A stretch of DNA of 64,000 nt, taken from Ruegeria_C sp041537905 (lineage in GTDB: Bacteria; Pseudomonadota; Alphaproteobacteria; Rhodobacterales; Rhodobacteraceae). This document shows positions 1 to 8,788 of the stretch, piece by piece. Both the position numbers and the translations under genes were made by a program. Each line of letters begins with the position of its first letter. The stretch's first letter is position 1. The notes under the pieces are model-generated. The model searched no databases and was not told where the DNA came from. It saw only the letters and a program-made list of their open reading frames with translations. The stretch is from NCBI RefSeq assembly GCF_041537905.1, contig NZ_JBGRUO010000008.1:62001-126000 (forward strand), in the 5' to 3' direction.

Positions 1-603
1 CTGGCCGAATGGAACGGGCTTGGCCCCGATTTCGCCATCCGCGAGGGCCAGTTCCTGTTGATCCCGGTCAAGGATCAGCCCGCGCCGATCCCGGTTGCGG
101 TGGCAACCACTACAACAGCGGTTAGCGGGCCGGGGCAGGGCAGCCCGACCCCGACACCGCCCAGCTCGACCACGGCACTGCCGGATGAGAAAATTTCTGC
201 CAAGGCACCGGAGACGCCGGATGTGTCGTTGTCTGAACAAGCCACGAACAGCTCTGCCCGCCTGGGCTATCCGGTGACCGGCAAGATCATCCGGACCTAT
301 GCCAAGGGCAAGAACGAGGGCATCGATATTGCCGCCGCCCCGGGCACCGCCGTTCTGGCCGCCGAGGCGGGCACCGTGGCCGCAATCACCGCGGATGCCG
401 ATGAGGTGCCGATCATCGTTGTGCGCCACAAGAACAACCTGCTAACGGTCTATGCCAATGTGGCCGATATCGAGGTTCAAAAGGGCGACAGGGTAAAACG
501 TGGCCAGAAGGTTGCTCAGTTGCGCAGCGGCAATGACGCCTATGTGCATTTCGAAGTGCGCGAAGGGTTCGAAAGCGTCGATCCCGGACCCTATCTGAAG
601 TGA
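1..603 (+). CDS. NlpD/DipM-like LysM-LytM (M23) protein, 5' end missing
   Basis: The reading frame is open from base 1, so this is the C-terminal 200 residues of a longer protein. The first 20 residues look like the end of a LysM domain (pattern IREGQFLLIPV). A Thr/Pro/Ser-rich linker follows, then a C-terminal LytM/M23 beta-sheet domain ending in VHFEVR. Active M23 enzymes carry an HxGxD zinc motif; here it reads NEGIDIA, so the first histidine is lost while the aspartate and the final histidine remain. That pattern fits the catalytically dead LytM factors (NlpD, DipM, EnvC) that activate periplasmic amidases during cell division. The LysM part would bind peptidoglycan. The start codon and any lipoprotein signal lie outside the window. 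The amidase-activator role is inferred from family and degeneracy. Confidence 0.8.
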   Translation: MAEWNGLGPDFAIREGQFLLIPVKDQPAPIPVAVATTTTAVSGPGQGSPTPTPPSSTTALPDEKISAKAPETPDVSLSEQATNSSARLGYPVTGKIIRTYAKGKNEGIDIAAAPGTAVLAAEAGTVAAITADADEVPIIVVRHKNNLLTVYANVADIEVQKGDRVKRGQKVAQLRSGNDAYVHFEVREGFESVDPGPYLK

Positions 604-637
604 TACGGGCGCCCGGCGGCCTTAGCCGGGCTCACGC

Positions 638-1474
638 CTATCGGCAGTAGTTGCCGCTCCGGTGACGGGCCGTGTCCATGTGGAAATGATCCTGATGGTA
701 GCGGTCGGCATTGGGTCCCAGCACAGTGCTAAACGGGCCGCAAGCCGCGCGCCAGGCGCGCAGTAGGGCTTTGCGCGACTGGCCTTGACGCCAGCCGCCC
801 GCGACGGTGATGGTGCGGCCGGTATCCAGCGTGAAGCCCGAGATGTCGATCGCCTTGCCCTTGCCGTGTTCCGAGATTTTTGCACCACGTCTGTTGTTGC
901 GGGTCCGGCAGGAGTAATGCGCTGCCACTTCCAAGCGGGCCACCCGCCCCATAGGCTGGAAGGCCGGCTTGACCCCGCGCTGCACCCATCTGTTCAGCGC
1001 TTCCGCCGTTTCGCAGGTCATGACCGAGGGGCGGCTCAGCAAGACACCGCCAACAGATTTCACCCGCACCGCGTCCTTCGCGCCGCAGCCGCGCAGCTTA
1101 CCGGGAACGTTGCCGACTTTTTCGCCCTGAATGTCGACATCACCGCAGACCGAGGTCTTGCGCAGCTTGCGTTTCTTGAAAAAGATATTTTGTTCCAGCC
1201 CCTTCGGACGCACTGTGGGGCGCAGCGAAACATCGGGTCCGGGGGTTATCGATTCCAGGATACGCGCGGTTGCCTGGATCGCCTGCTCGGAGGCCGGGCG
1301 CGCGACCGGGCGGAGGCGGGTTGTGGTGGCCACAAAGGCTGCGGAGGTCACCTCAACGGTTTCGACGGGGCGCATCTGTGGGCGAGGAGAGGTGTCGGGA
1401 CTGAGGGCCTGGGCCATGTCGCTGCAGACCAGTGATGCGGCCATCGCCGCCAGGCACCATCTCCACCCTGTCAT
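638..1474 (-). CDS. Extensin-like C-terminal domain protein
   Basis: This 278-residue protein has an N-terminal signal peptide (hydrophobic stretch about residues 5-23) and then a Pro/Arg-rich linker. The extensin-like C-terminal domain (Pfam Extensin-like_C family) spans about residues 105-278. Visible family features are four or more cysteines (CGDVD, LRGCG, MTCETA, YSCRTR), the motif HGKGKAIDIS, and YHQDHFHMD near the C-terminus. The His and Asp residues resemble a metal-peptidase (VanY/M15-like) site, so a cell-wall hydrolase role is possible, but the family's function is not established. The start overlaps the stop of tyrA by four bases (ATGA), so it is translated as the last gene of the hisC-tyrA unit. 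Confidence 0.8.
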   Translation of the reverse strand: MTGWRWCLAAMAASLVCSDMAQALSPDTSPRPQMRPVETVEVTSAAFVATTTRLRPVARPASEQAIQATARILESITPGPDVSLRPTVRPKGLEQNIFFKKRKLRKTSVCGDVDIQGEKVGNVPGKLRGCGAKDAVRVKSVGGVLLSRPSVMTCETAEALNRWVQRGVKPAFQPMGRVARLEVAAHYSCRTRNNRRGAKISEHGKGKAIDISGFTLDTGRTITVAGGWRQGQSRKALLRAWRAACGPFSTVLGPNADRYHQDHFHMDTARHRSGNYCR

Positions 1475-2391
1475 GTCTTGGCCTTCCCTCGTCCGAAATC
1501 GGGGGCATCGGTATCCTGCCCCGCTTCGATAATGCCGCGTCTGATAGCACGTGTATGGGTGAAATAGTCAAATAACATGTCGCCATCGCCGGTGCGGATG
1601 GCGCGTTGCAGCGCAAAGAGCTCTTCGGTGAAACGGCCGAGAATCTCCAGCGTCGCTTCTTTGTTGGTCAGGAACACATCGCGCCACATGGTCGGGTCAC
1701 TGGCCGCGATCCGGGTGAAGTCCCGGAAGCCCGCGGCGGAATATTTTATGACCTCGCTATCGGTCACCCGGCGCAGATCGTCGGCCACGCCCACCATCGT
1801 ATAGGCAATCAGGTGCGGCGCGTGGCTGGTCACCGCCAGCACCAGATCGTGACGCTCAACCTCCATCTCTTCGACGTTGGAGCCCAGGCCTTCCCAAAAC
1901 GCGCGCAGATTTGCCACCGCTTGGGCATCGCTGCCTTCGACGGGGACCAGCAGGCACCAGCGGTTGTCGAATAGTTCCGCAAAGCCGGACTCGGGCCCCG
2001 AATGCTCGGTCCCCGCCAGCGGGTGGGCGGGGACGAAATGCACGCCCTCGGGGATATGCGGCGAGACCGCCTCGACCACGCTGCGCTTGACCGAGCCAAC
2101 ATCTGACACCGTCGTGCCGGGTTTCAGCACCGGGGCGATCTCGGCGGCTACCGCGCCCATGGCGCCCACCGGAACGCAGAGCACCGCCAGATCAGCACCC
2201 TCCACAGCCTCGGCCGCGCTGTCGCAAACCCGGTCGCAGAGCCCGATGCGGCGTGCGGTGTCGCGGGTTTCTTGCGAACGGGCATAGCCGGTGACTTCAC
2301 CGGCAAGGCCGCCGCGCTTGATGGCCCAAAACATTGAGGAAGCGATCAGGCCCAGACCGATCAGGGCCACGCGATCATAAATCTGGCTCAT
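1471..2391 (-). CDS. tyrA: Prephenate/arogenate dehydrogenase
   Basis: The 306-residue protein oxidatively decarboxylates prephenate or arogenate with NAD(P), the committed step of tyrosine synthesis. The N-terminus has a Rossmann dinucleotide site (GLGLIASS, residues 12-19). A conserved HPLAGTEHSG segment lies near residue 125, and the all-helical C-terminal dimerisation domain contains the SHAPHLIAY motif. There is no chorismate mutase or ACT domain, so it is the monofunctional (TyrC/TyrA-p) type. It overlaps hisC by four bases, a coupling of an aromatic dehydrogenase to an HisC-type aminotransferase that is common in alphaproteobacteria. Substrate preference between prephenate and arogenate cannot be read from the sequence. 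Confidence 0.93.
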   Translation of the reverse strand: MSQIYDRVALIGLGLIASSMFWAIKRGGLAGEVTGYARSQETRDTARRIGLCDRVCDSAAEAVEGADLAVLCVPVGAMGAVAAEIAPVLKPGTTVSDVGSVKRSVVEAVSPHIPEGVHFVPAHPLAGTEHSGPESGFAELFDNRWCLLVPVEGSDAQAVANLRAFWEGLGSNVEEMEVERHDLVLAVTSHAPHLIAYTMVGVADDLRRVTDSEVIKYSAAGFRDFTRIAASDPTMWRDVFLTNKEATLEILGRFTEELFALQRAIRTGDGDMLFDYFTHTRAIRRGIIEAGQDTDAPDFGRGKAKT

Positions 2392-3473
2392 GCCCGACCT
2401 GCCTTGAAGCCGCGCACGGCCTCGGCGATCCGGCGACAGGCGGCCTCATCCCCCACGGTGATACGCAGCGCATGAGGCAGGCCATAGCCCGCCACCTTGC
2501 GCACGATCAGACCCTGAGATTGCAGGTAGGTGTCGCAGGCGTCCGCCTCGGGCTGATCCGAGAAACGCGCCAGAATGAAATTAGTGCAGGAGGTGTCAGA
2601 TGGCACGCCCGCCTCGGCCAGCTCCCCGGCAAGCCAGGCGCGCAGGCGCGTGTTTTCGGCGCGGCAATGCTTGACATAGTCACGATCGCGCACCGCTGCC
2701 TCTGCCGCGACCAAGGCGGTAGAAGACAGGTTGAAGGGCTGGCGGATACGGTTCAGCACATCGATGATCTCTTGCGGGGCATAGCCCCAGCCGACGCGCA
2801 TGCCGCCCAAACCATAGATCTTGGAGAAGGTGCGGGTCATGATCACGTTATCGCGCGATGCAACTAACGCCGCGCCGCCATCGAAGCCCTCGACAAATTC
2901 CGCATAAGCCCCGTCCAGCACCAGGATCGCCTGTGGCGGCAAGCCATCGGCCAGCCGCGCAATCTCGCCCTCGGCCAGCATGGTCGAGGTTGGATTGCCG
3001 GGATTGGTGAGGAACACCACCTTGGTGCGCTCCGAACAGGCGGCGAGGATGGCATCCACATCGACCTTGCGCTCGCTCTCATCCACCTGCACAGGGGTGG
3101 CCCCAACCATGCGGGCCAGGATCGGGTACATGGAAAAGCCATGGCGCGTATAGATCACGTCATCACCGGGACCGGCATAGGCGTGCACCACAAATTGCAA
3201 CACCTCGTCCGAGCCGACGCCGCAGATGATCTGGTCGGGGTTCAGCCCATGCACCTCACCGATTGCCGCCCGCAGCGGTGCGTGATCGGTCGTGGGGTAG
3301 CGATGCAGCAAGGCGGCGCTATCGCGTACCGCTTCGATCGCCTTGGGACTCGGCCCATGGGGGTTTTCGTTGGAACTCAGCTTGATGACATTGGCCACGC
3401 CGTCCACATGCGCAGCCCCACCCTGATAGAGGGCGATGTCCATTATTCCGGGCTGCGGTGTGAGTTTATTCAT
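2388..3473 (-). CDS. hisC: Histidinol-phosphate aminotransferase
   Basis: This 361-residue class II (fold type I) PLP aminotransferase carries the PLP lysine at about residue 218 in TRTFSKIYGLGG. It also has the SNENPHGPSP substrate motif near residue 34 and a C-terminal arginine segment (ALRITVG). The start has a clear GGAG ribosome site ten bases upstream. HisC converts imidazole-acetol phosphate to histidinol phosphate. Its pairing with tyrA in a four-base overlap suggests it also transaminates prephenate or 4-hydroxyphenylpyruvate, as known for several HisC family members. The aromatic role is inference; the family assignment is secure. Confidence 0.92.
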   Translation of the reverse strand: MNKLTPQPGIMDIALYQGGAAHVDGVANVIKLSSNENPHGPSPKAIEAVRDSAALLHRYPTTDHAPLRAAIGEVHGLNPDQIICGVGSDEVLQFVVHAYAGPGDDVIYTRHGFSMYPILARMVGATPVQVDESERKVDVDAILAACSERTKVVFLTNPGNPTSTMLAEGEIARLADGLPPQAILVLDGAYAEFVEGFDGGAALVASRDNVIMTRTFSKIYGLGGMRVGWGYAPQEIIDVLNRIRQPFNLSSTALVAAEAAVRDRDYVKHCRAENTRLRAWLAGELAEAGVPSDTSCTNFILARFSDQPEADACDTYLQSQGLIVRKVAGYGLPHALRITVGDEAACRRIAEAVRGFKAGRA

Positions 3474-3532
3474 GTCAGGCTCCTTGATGGACCCCTAATA
3501 ACGGCCTCACACCGCAGAGGAAAGCGGCAAGA

Positions 3533-5176
3533 TCAGGCCGCTTTCTTCATCGTCTTTGCCTTGCGCGCGAACTCGGCCTTGATCATGTTCTGCATCTTCT
3601 TGCGCAGCTCCGCATCCTTGCGCATCGCGTCATTGGCAAGCTTCTGCATCTGGCCCGCATTCTGCGACCCGTCCGAGGAATTCACCGCATCGACAGCGGC
3701 CTTTTCAATCGCCTTGCCGGTCAGGCTTTCGGCCACCTTGATATAGATCTCGCCCGCATGTTTGCTGGCCAGCGTATCGAACGTGTCGGCGCCATAGAGC
3801 TTGACCAGATCACCGCGCATGGATTCCATGACCTTGGGCGCCATGGTCTTGCGCAGAAACGCCTCACCCGCGCCGGGCAGCTTCTTGGTGAAGCCTTCCA
3901 GCGCCTTGGCCGAGGCATGGGACATGATGCCCGCCGTCAGCGTCTTGGCGACCGCTTCCTTGACTTCCTTGAGGGTGGGCGCGCGGCCCTTTTCGATCAT
4001 CGGTTTCATCAGGCCGATGGTTTCCTTCAAGGCATTGGTGACCAGTGCCTCGCCCGCCTTTGAGGTCAGGAAGCGTTTGAAAAACGCCTCCGCCGCCTTT
4101 TTCGAGAGATTGCCGGTAAGCTTTGGCAGCACCGCAGCGGCCAGCTTGGCCGCCAAGCCCTTGGACAGCGCATCGCCCAGCTTGCCGCCCGCAGCGCCTG
4201 CAAGACCGGCGATGAAACTGTCGATGAACACTTTCTTGGCCGCCCCGTCCCAGGTCACCTTGTTGCCGGCGAGATACTCGCCAAACTGTCCGGCCCCCGA
4301 TTTCAGCGCCTCGGTGCTGGCGGCGGCAACCGCATTGGCCTTGGCTGGCGTCATGCCCTTGGTAACCACCAAGCGCGCCGTCATATAGGCCTCGACTGCC
4401 GCAAAAGAGGTATCGCGCACAACTTCCAGCCCACTCAGCATAGAGCCGGCAGTACTGATGCGCGCCTGGATGAACTTCTTGTAGGATTTGACCGCCTTGT
4501 TATAGACCTTGGTCGCCTTCTGGTCCTGCTTGTAGACCTTGTTCCAGTCAGGGCTGGATTTGCCCGCCAGCGTTTTCAGAAAGGATGCCTCGGAGCGCGC
4601 ATTCAGAATATCGGTCCAGGGCGGATCGGTCGTGTCGTTGACGGTGCTCACGGCGAATTCGACCAGCGCATTCATCAGCCCGTCCTGCGCCTGCCGGGTC
4701 TTTTCGATGTCGTTGCAGATATCGACCCAGACCTCGGCCTCGGAGTGCATCTTGTTGGCTTTGGACAGGACCTCTTTCTGCAGCGCTTTGACCCCGGCCT
4801 CGTATTCCTTCTTGGTGACCAGTTTCTTCTTGCCGCCCTCATAAACCTCGTACACCTCGACCTTGGCATCCGCCGAGACCTGCGCGGCCAGTTTCGGCAG
4901 GCCCGCATTCCAGGTCCGCATGCCGGGATCGACGATGCCGTCGGGCTTCTTGAAGCCCAGCTTTTTCTTCTGGAAATCGCGGATCGTCTTGATCAGCCCG
5001 GCATCGCATTTGCCGTTGACCTCAATCGCATACCCGTTGGCCTTCAACATCAGGCGGACCAGTTCAACGTCACCGGGTTTGTTCTGTACCGGCTTGAATT
5101 TGGCGTTCTTCTTCTTGGGATCGGGTTTGGTAATACGGGATTTTTCGCCAACAGGGGCGGTGATTTTCAAGGCCAT
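3533..5176 (-). CDS. Large Lys/Ala-rich protein with N-terminal peptidoglycan-binding domain
   Basis: I do not recognise this 547-residue protein as a named gene. Residues about 34-92 form a PG_binding_1 repeat (VELVRLMLKANGYAIEVNG, then FQKKKLGF and a final W). There is no signal peptide. The remainder is very rich in Lys and Ala and largely helical. Glycine/alanine-rich amphipathic segments near residues 315-350 could insert in a membrane. The ribosome site GGAGCTGAGG precedes the ATG. This architecture, a cytosolic protein with a wall-binding module and a long helical body, resembles cargo effectors of contractile injection or type VI systems, but no secretion gene lies nearby and no catalytic motif is visible. 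The effector role is speculative. Confidence 0.7.
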   Translation of the reverse strand: MALKITAPVGEKSRITKPDPKKKNAKFKPVQNKPGDVELVRLMLKANGYAIEVNGKCDAGLIKTIRDFQKKKLGFKKPDGIVDPGMRTWNAGLPKLAAQVSADAKVEVYEVYEGGKKKLVTKKEYEAGVKALQKEVLSKANKMHSEAEVWVDICNDIEKTRQAQDGLMNALVEFAVSTVNDTTDPPWTDILNARSEASFLKTLAGKSSPDWNKVYKQDQKATKVYNKAVKSYKKFIQARISTAGSMLSGLEVVRDTSFAAVEAYMTARLVVTKGMTPAKANAVAAASTEALKSGAGQFGEYLAGNKVTWDGAAKKVFIDSFIAGLAGAAGGKLGDALSKGLAAKLAAAVLPKLTGNLSKKAAEAFFKRFLTSKAGEALVTNALKETIGLMKPMIEKGRAPTLKEVKEAVAKTLTAGIMSHASAKALEGFTKKLPGAGEAFLRKTMAPKVMESMRGDLVKLYGADTFDTLASKHAGEIYIKVAESLTGKAIEKAAVDAVNSSDGSQNAGQMQKLANDAMRKDAELRKKMQNMIKAEFARKAKTMKKAA

Positions 5177-5266
5177 GCCTCAGCTCCAAATGCAAAAATC
5201 AAATATGGACATAATCTGGCAAAGAGCGGAGGCGATGACTGTGAGCCTGTTCACATTGGAAGGGGG

Positions 5267-6685
5267 TCAGGCGGCCTTGAACCGTGCTGTCGTTGCGTCA
5301 ACTTGGTAATGTGGCGCAAGCTCTGTGGTCCGGTGCGACAGATCGTTCACCGCATCAATGATGAATTGCACCGTCTCTTCGCCCATCAGGTAGGAGAAAT
5401 TCAGGCGCACCCAGCCCGGCTTGCTCAGCTCATGACCTGCTGCAAGCTCGTCATGCAGGGTCTGCGAGGCCTTGCGGTCGATCCCAAGCAGGCGATGCGC
5501 GTAAGGCCCGGCGCAGGCGCAGCCGCCGCGGGCCTGGATGCCGTAGACATCGCTCAGCATCCGGGTGAAGAGCTGCTGATGCACTGGCGCACCGGCATCA
5601 TCGCGCACCAGAAAGGAAAAGATCGGCAGGCGATGTTCGGCATCACTGCCCAGCAGGGTCAGGTTGGGATTGTCGCGCCAGCCCGTCAGGGCCATTTGGT
5701 TATAGCGCGCTTCGCGCTCCGCAATGGTTTCGGCGCCCACCACATCCTTGATGATAACGGCCAGCGCGGCGCGGATATCGCCGATCACATTGGGCGTTCC
5801 GGCCTCTTCGCGGGCGGCCAGATCATCACTGTAGTCATGCCGCCAGGGTGAGACAAAGGACACTGTCCCGCCGCCGGGCCAGCTTGGGCAGGTCTGCTGC
5901 ACCGCAGCCTTGTTGACCACCAGCACGCCAGACGCACCCGGTCCGCCGGGGAACTTATGCGGTGAGATCACCACCGCATCCTTCTGCGCATCGCTTCCCG
6001 CACGCATGTCGATAGGCAGATAGGGGCCGCCCCCGGCATAATCCCAGACCACCCGCGCGCCATGTCGGCGCAACAGGCGCGTGACCGGGTCGGGATCGGT
6101 GAGAATGCCGGTCACGTTTGAGGCAGCCGAGAAGCTGCCGATCATCAGATCGGCGTCGCGATGCGCGCGCAGCGCGGCCTCCAGCGCGACCAGATCAACG
6201 CCGCCACCTTGCGCTTCGGGGATCTCGATGACCTCGGCCTTGCTCTCGCGCCAGGGCAGGATGTTGGAGTGGTGCTCGTAAGGCCCGATGAACACAACCG
6301 GGCGATCCGCCTCGTTCACGCCCATCAGGCTGACCAGCCGGTTCAGACCTGCAGTCGCGCCCGATCCGGTGAAGATCACCGTATCTTCTTTACCCGCATT
6401 CACCGCCCGCGCGATCTCGGCCCGCGCGGCGCCGCGCAGCCGGGTCATGTAGGCGCCGCAATAAGACGCCTCGGTATGGCTGTTCGCATAATAGGGCAGC
6501 ACTTGCGTGGCGATGAACTCCTCAACCTGCCGCATGGCGCGACCGGAGGCCACGTAATCGGCATAGACCAGTGGCACATCCCCAAAGAGTCCTGGAATCA
6601 TGACCCCTTCGCCGATCAGCCCGTCCTGCAGGGTTCCGGCGTGAGCGGCGGCGTCTATGGTTTTGCGAAACTGGTTGAGCGGCAT
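5267..6685 (-). CDS. Class V aminotransferase / cysteine desulfurase-like protein
   Basis: The protein has 472 residues and a class V PLP fold. The PLP lysine is at about residue 244 in SPHKFPGGPGASG, and YEHHSN (near 136) is the usual cofactor-contact region. A CxC pair (GGCACAGP, residues 389-391) sits where desulfurases place the catalytic cysteine. It is longer than IscS/SufS (about 405) and belongs to the broader selenocysteine-lyase/CsdB-like group. It diverges from an Lrp/AsnC regulator across a 104-base AT-rich intergenic region, so amino-acid-responsive control by that regulator is likely. The true substrate (cysteine, cysteine sulfinate or another amino acid) is unknown. No suf or isc genes flank it, so a catabolic or sulfur-mobilising role is as likely as Fe-S assembly. 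Confidence 0.8.
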   Translation of the reverse strand: MPLNQFRKTIDAAAHAGTLQDGLIGEGVMIPGLFGDVPLVYADYVASGRAMRQVEEFIATQVLPYYANSHTEASYCGAYMTRLRGAARAEIARAVNAGKEDTVIFTGSGATAGLNRLVSLMGVNEADRPVVFIGPYEHHSNILPWRESKAEVIEIPEAQGGGVDLVALEAALRAHRDADLMIGSFSAASNVTGILTDPDPVTRLLRRHGARVVWDYAGGGPYLPIDMRAGSDAQKDAVVISPHKFPGGPGASGVLVVNKAAVQQTCPSWPGGGTVSFVSPWRHDYSDDLAAREEAGTPNVIGDIRAALAVIIKDVVGAETIAEREARYNQMALTGWRDNPNLTLLGSDAEHRLPIFSFLVRDDAGAPVHQQLFTRMLSDVYGIQARGGCACAGPYAHRLLGIDRKASQTLHDELAAGHELSKPGWVRLNFSYLMGEETVQFIIDAVNDLSHRTTELAPHYQVDATTARFKAA

Positions 6686-6736
6686 GGGTCAAACTCCTGT
6701 TACGCAACCAATGTGACCCTTCTGACTTAGAAAAAC

Positions 6737-6763
6737 TTCACAATTATCTGTATATTTTCACAA
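6737..6763. promoter_or_regulatory. Direct repeat TTCACAA x2, candidate Lrp site
   Basis: Two identical TTCACAA heptamers begin at 6737 and 6757, exactly 20 bp (about two helical turns) apart, in the AT-rich gap between the aminotransferase and the Lrp gene. Spacing on one DNA face suits an Lrp-type octamer. The assignment is inference. Confidence 0.4.
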
Positions 6764-6789
6764 ATGTATGTGTCATATGATCGTATTTA

Positions 6790-7248
6790 ATGGGCAAAAT
6801 AGATCATATTGACCTCAAGCTTCTGCGCGAGTGGCAGTTGGATGCCAGCCTGTCACAACGCGATCTGGCAGAGAAGGTAGGGCTGTCGCAAAACGCCTGC
6901 TGGCGACGGTTGAAGGCCTTGACCGAGGCAGGGGTTCTGCAAGGCTCCCGCGCCCGCATCGCGCGGGAGAAGCTGGGACTGACGCTGGTTGTCTTTGTGA
7001 TGCTGCGCACCCGGCATCATTCGGCGGAGTGGCTGCAGGCCTTTCGCCGCCATGTGCTGACCATCCCCGAAGTGGTCGATTTCCACCGGATCGGTGGTGA
7101 CTATGACTACCAGCTCAAGGTGGTGACCCAAGACATGACAAGCTATGACAAGGTCTATCAGCGGCTGATCGAAAAGGTGGAACTGGACAGCGTCACCTCC
7201 TATTTCGCGATGGAGGCGATTGCCGAAGGGCGACCGCTGCCGCTTTGA
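6790..7248 (+). CDS. Lrp/AsnC family transcriptional regulator
   Basis: This 152-residue protein has an N-terminal winged HTH (residues 5-55, DASLSQRDLAEKVGLSQNAC) and a C-terminal RAM/AsnC effector domain containing the GGDYDYQLKV core (about residues 100-110). Family members form octamers that bind an amino acid. It lies head-to-head with the class V aminotransferase gene, the classic arrangement of a local Lrp regulator and its target. The candidate direct repeats at 6737-6763 are its likely binding sites. Effector identity is not predictable from sequence. Confidence 0.9.
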   Translation: MGKIDHIDLKLLREWQLDASLSQRDLAEKVGLSQNACWRRLKALTEAGVLQGSRARIAREKLGLTLVVFVMLRTRHHSAEWLQAFRRHVLTIPEVVDFHRIGGDYDYQLKVVTQDMTSYDKVYQRLIEKVELDSVTSYFAMEAIAEGRPLPL

Positions 7249-7272
7249 TCCGATTTGGGTATAGGTCCTGCC

Positions 7273-8082
7273 ATGCTGATCTTCTTTGCCATTCTGATGC
7301 TGATCGCGGCGGCGCTGGGCTATCGCTATTGGTCGAAAAAACAGGCACGCCACAAGCTGCTGGAAACACCGCTTTCCGTGGCGCAGCGCAGAACCATCGA
7401 AGATCTGGTTCCGATTGTGCGCAGGATGCCGCCGGAGCTGCGCGCGGGGCTGGATGGCAAGGTGAACCTGTTTCTGGATCAGGTAGATTTCATTGGCTGC
7501 GACGGTCTGGAGGTGACGGAGGATATGCGGCTCTCGATTGCAGCGCAGGCCTGTCTGCTCGTTGTGAATAGCGAGCTATGGTACGAGAACCTGACAACCG
7601 TGCTGATCTACCCGAATGCCTTCAAATCGCGCCAGCGTCGACATTCCGGTTATGTCGTGACCGAACAGGAGGTCGTGCGCACCGGGGAAAGCTGGGATCG
7701 CGGTCCGGTGATCCTGTCCTGGGCACATAGCCGACAGGGTGGCCTGAATGATCACGACGGGCACAACGTCGTCTTTCACGAATTTGCGCATCAGATCGAT
7801 GATCTGTCGGGACGCACCAATGGCGTGCCCATCCTGAGCGAAGGGCAGAGCTTTGCTGAATGGGAGCGCGTGTTCCTGACCGCTTATGAGACCCATCTGC
7901 GTGCCGTGGAAACCGGGCACAGGACGGTGATCGACCCCTATGGCGCGGAAGGGCACGAGGAGTTCTTTGCGGTTTCGGTCGAGGTGTTCTTTGAGCGGCC
8001 GCAGGCCTTAAAGAACGACGTGCCAGAGGTTTACGAGCAGCTGTCAAAGCTGTTCCGGCTGGACCCGGTTGCGTGGTCCTAG
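7273..8082 (+). CDS. mtfA: MtfA-like zinc peptidase (M90 family)
   Basis: The ATG at 7273 gives a 269-residue protein; a TTG at 7255 would add six residues with no better ribosome site. The N-terminus is one membrane-spanning segment (about residues 1-18). The domain carries the gluzincin motif HEFAH (H169, E170, H173) and a downstream EEFFAVSVEVFFE segment that supplies the third ligand, as in E. coli MtfA (Mlc titration factor A). E. coli MtfA is a soluble aminopeptidase tied to glucose-PTS control. Roseobacters mostly lack that PTS, and this form is membrane-anchored, so its partner is probably different. It follows the Lrp gene by 24 bases. Confidence 0.85.
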   Translation: MLIFFAILMLIAAALGYRYWSKKQARHKLLETPLSVAQRRTIEDLVPIVRRMPPELRAGLDGKVNLFLDQVDFIGCDGLEVTEDMRLSIAAQACLLVVNSELWYENLTTVLIYPNAFKSRQRRHSGYVVTEQEVVRTGESWDRGPVILSWAHSRQGGLNDHDGHNVVFHEFAHQIDDLSGRTNGVPILSEGQSFAEWERVFLTAYETHLRAVETGHRTVIDPYGAEGHEEFFAVSVEVFFERPQALKNDVPEVYEQLSKLFRLDPVAWS

Positions 8083-8092
8083 GCGGTCTTTC

Positions 8093-8761
8093 TCACTCAG
8101 GCACGTAATCCGACAGGCGTTTGCCCGGCTCATCCACGAACAGTTCGGGCAGGGGCGTCATCTCTTCGATCAGGTCGACCCGGAACACGCGGAAGTCATC
8201 GCGGGTCTCGCACCAGGCGGTCAGGGTCCAGACCCGGCCCCAATACTCCATATGCAGCGGCCGGATCTTGCGATGGGTCAGCGTGCCGTCGATGCGTCGA
8301 TAGGTCAGGTCGAGCTTCTGGCGGGATTTGATCGCCGCCCTGAGCGGGGCCATATGGGCAAATCCGCGCGCGGCGTCGGCAAAGGGGTAGACCGCAAATT
8401 TCCACGTATCAGCTTCCGAGATCACCTCGGTCGGCAGCACCGCGTCGATCTTGTCGGCCAGTGACTCCGCCGCCGCCCGCAGGTCGGGATCGGCGGCCTC
8501 GGCGACGATGGCCATGCCAAGATTCAGCGCCTCAAGCTCTTCGGCGGTCAGGGTCAGCGGCGGCAGGGTGATCGCCTCGCGCACCATATAGCCCACGCCG
8601 CGTTCCCCCTCGATCGGGATTCCGCTTGCGGCCAGCGTGTCCATGTCGCGATAGATCGTGCGGACTGACACTTCCAGCCGCTCCGCAATGTCCTGCGCGC
8701 GGTGCAGTTTGCCGTCGCGCAGGATCTGGATGATGTCGAACAGGCGGTCAGTGCGGCGCAC
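8093..8761 (-). CDS. YafY/PafC-type HTH-WYL transcriptional regulator
   Basis: The protein has 222 residues: an HTH_11 winged helix at residues 5-55 (RAQDIAERLEVSVRTIYRD), a linker, and a WYL domain from about residue 135. The WYL region includes the signature around YRRIDGTLTHRKIRPLHMEYWGR, which binds nucleic acid or nucleotides in known members. The stop converges with mtfA, ten bases away. A small monooxygenase-like gene lies directly upstream on the same strand, its stop 28 bases before this start, so the two are probably co-transcribed and the regulator may control that unit. The ligand is unknown. Confidence 0.88.
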   Translation of the reverse strand: MRRTDRLFDIIQILRDGKLHRAQDIAERLEVSVRTIYRDMDTLAASGIPIEGERGVGYMVREAITLPPLTLTAEELEALNLGMAIVAEAADPDLRAAAESLADKIDAVLPTEVISEADTWKFAVYPFADAARGFAHMAPLRAAIKSRQKLDLTYRRIDGTLTHRKIRPLHMEYWGRVWTLTAWCETRDDFRVFRVDLIEEMTPLPELFVDEPGKRLSDYVPE

Positions 8762-8788
8762 GGCCCGCGCCTGTTCGGGATGGGGCCG

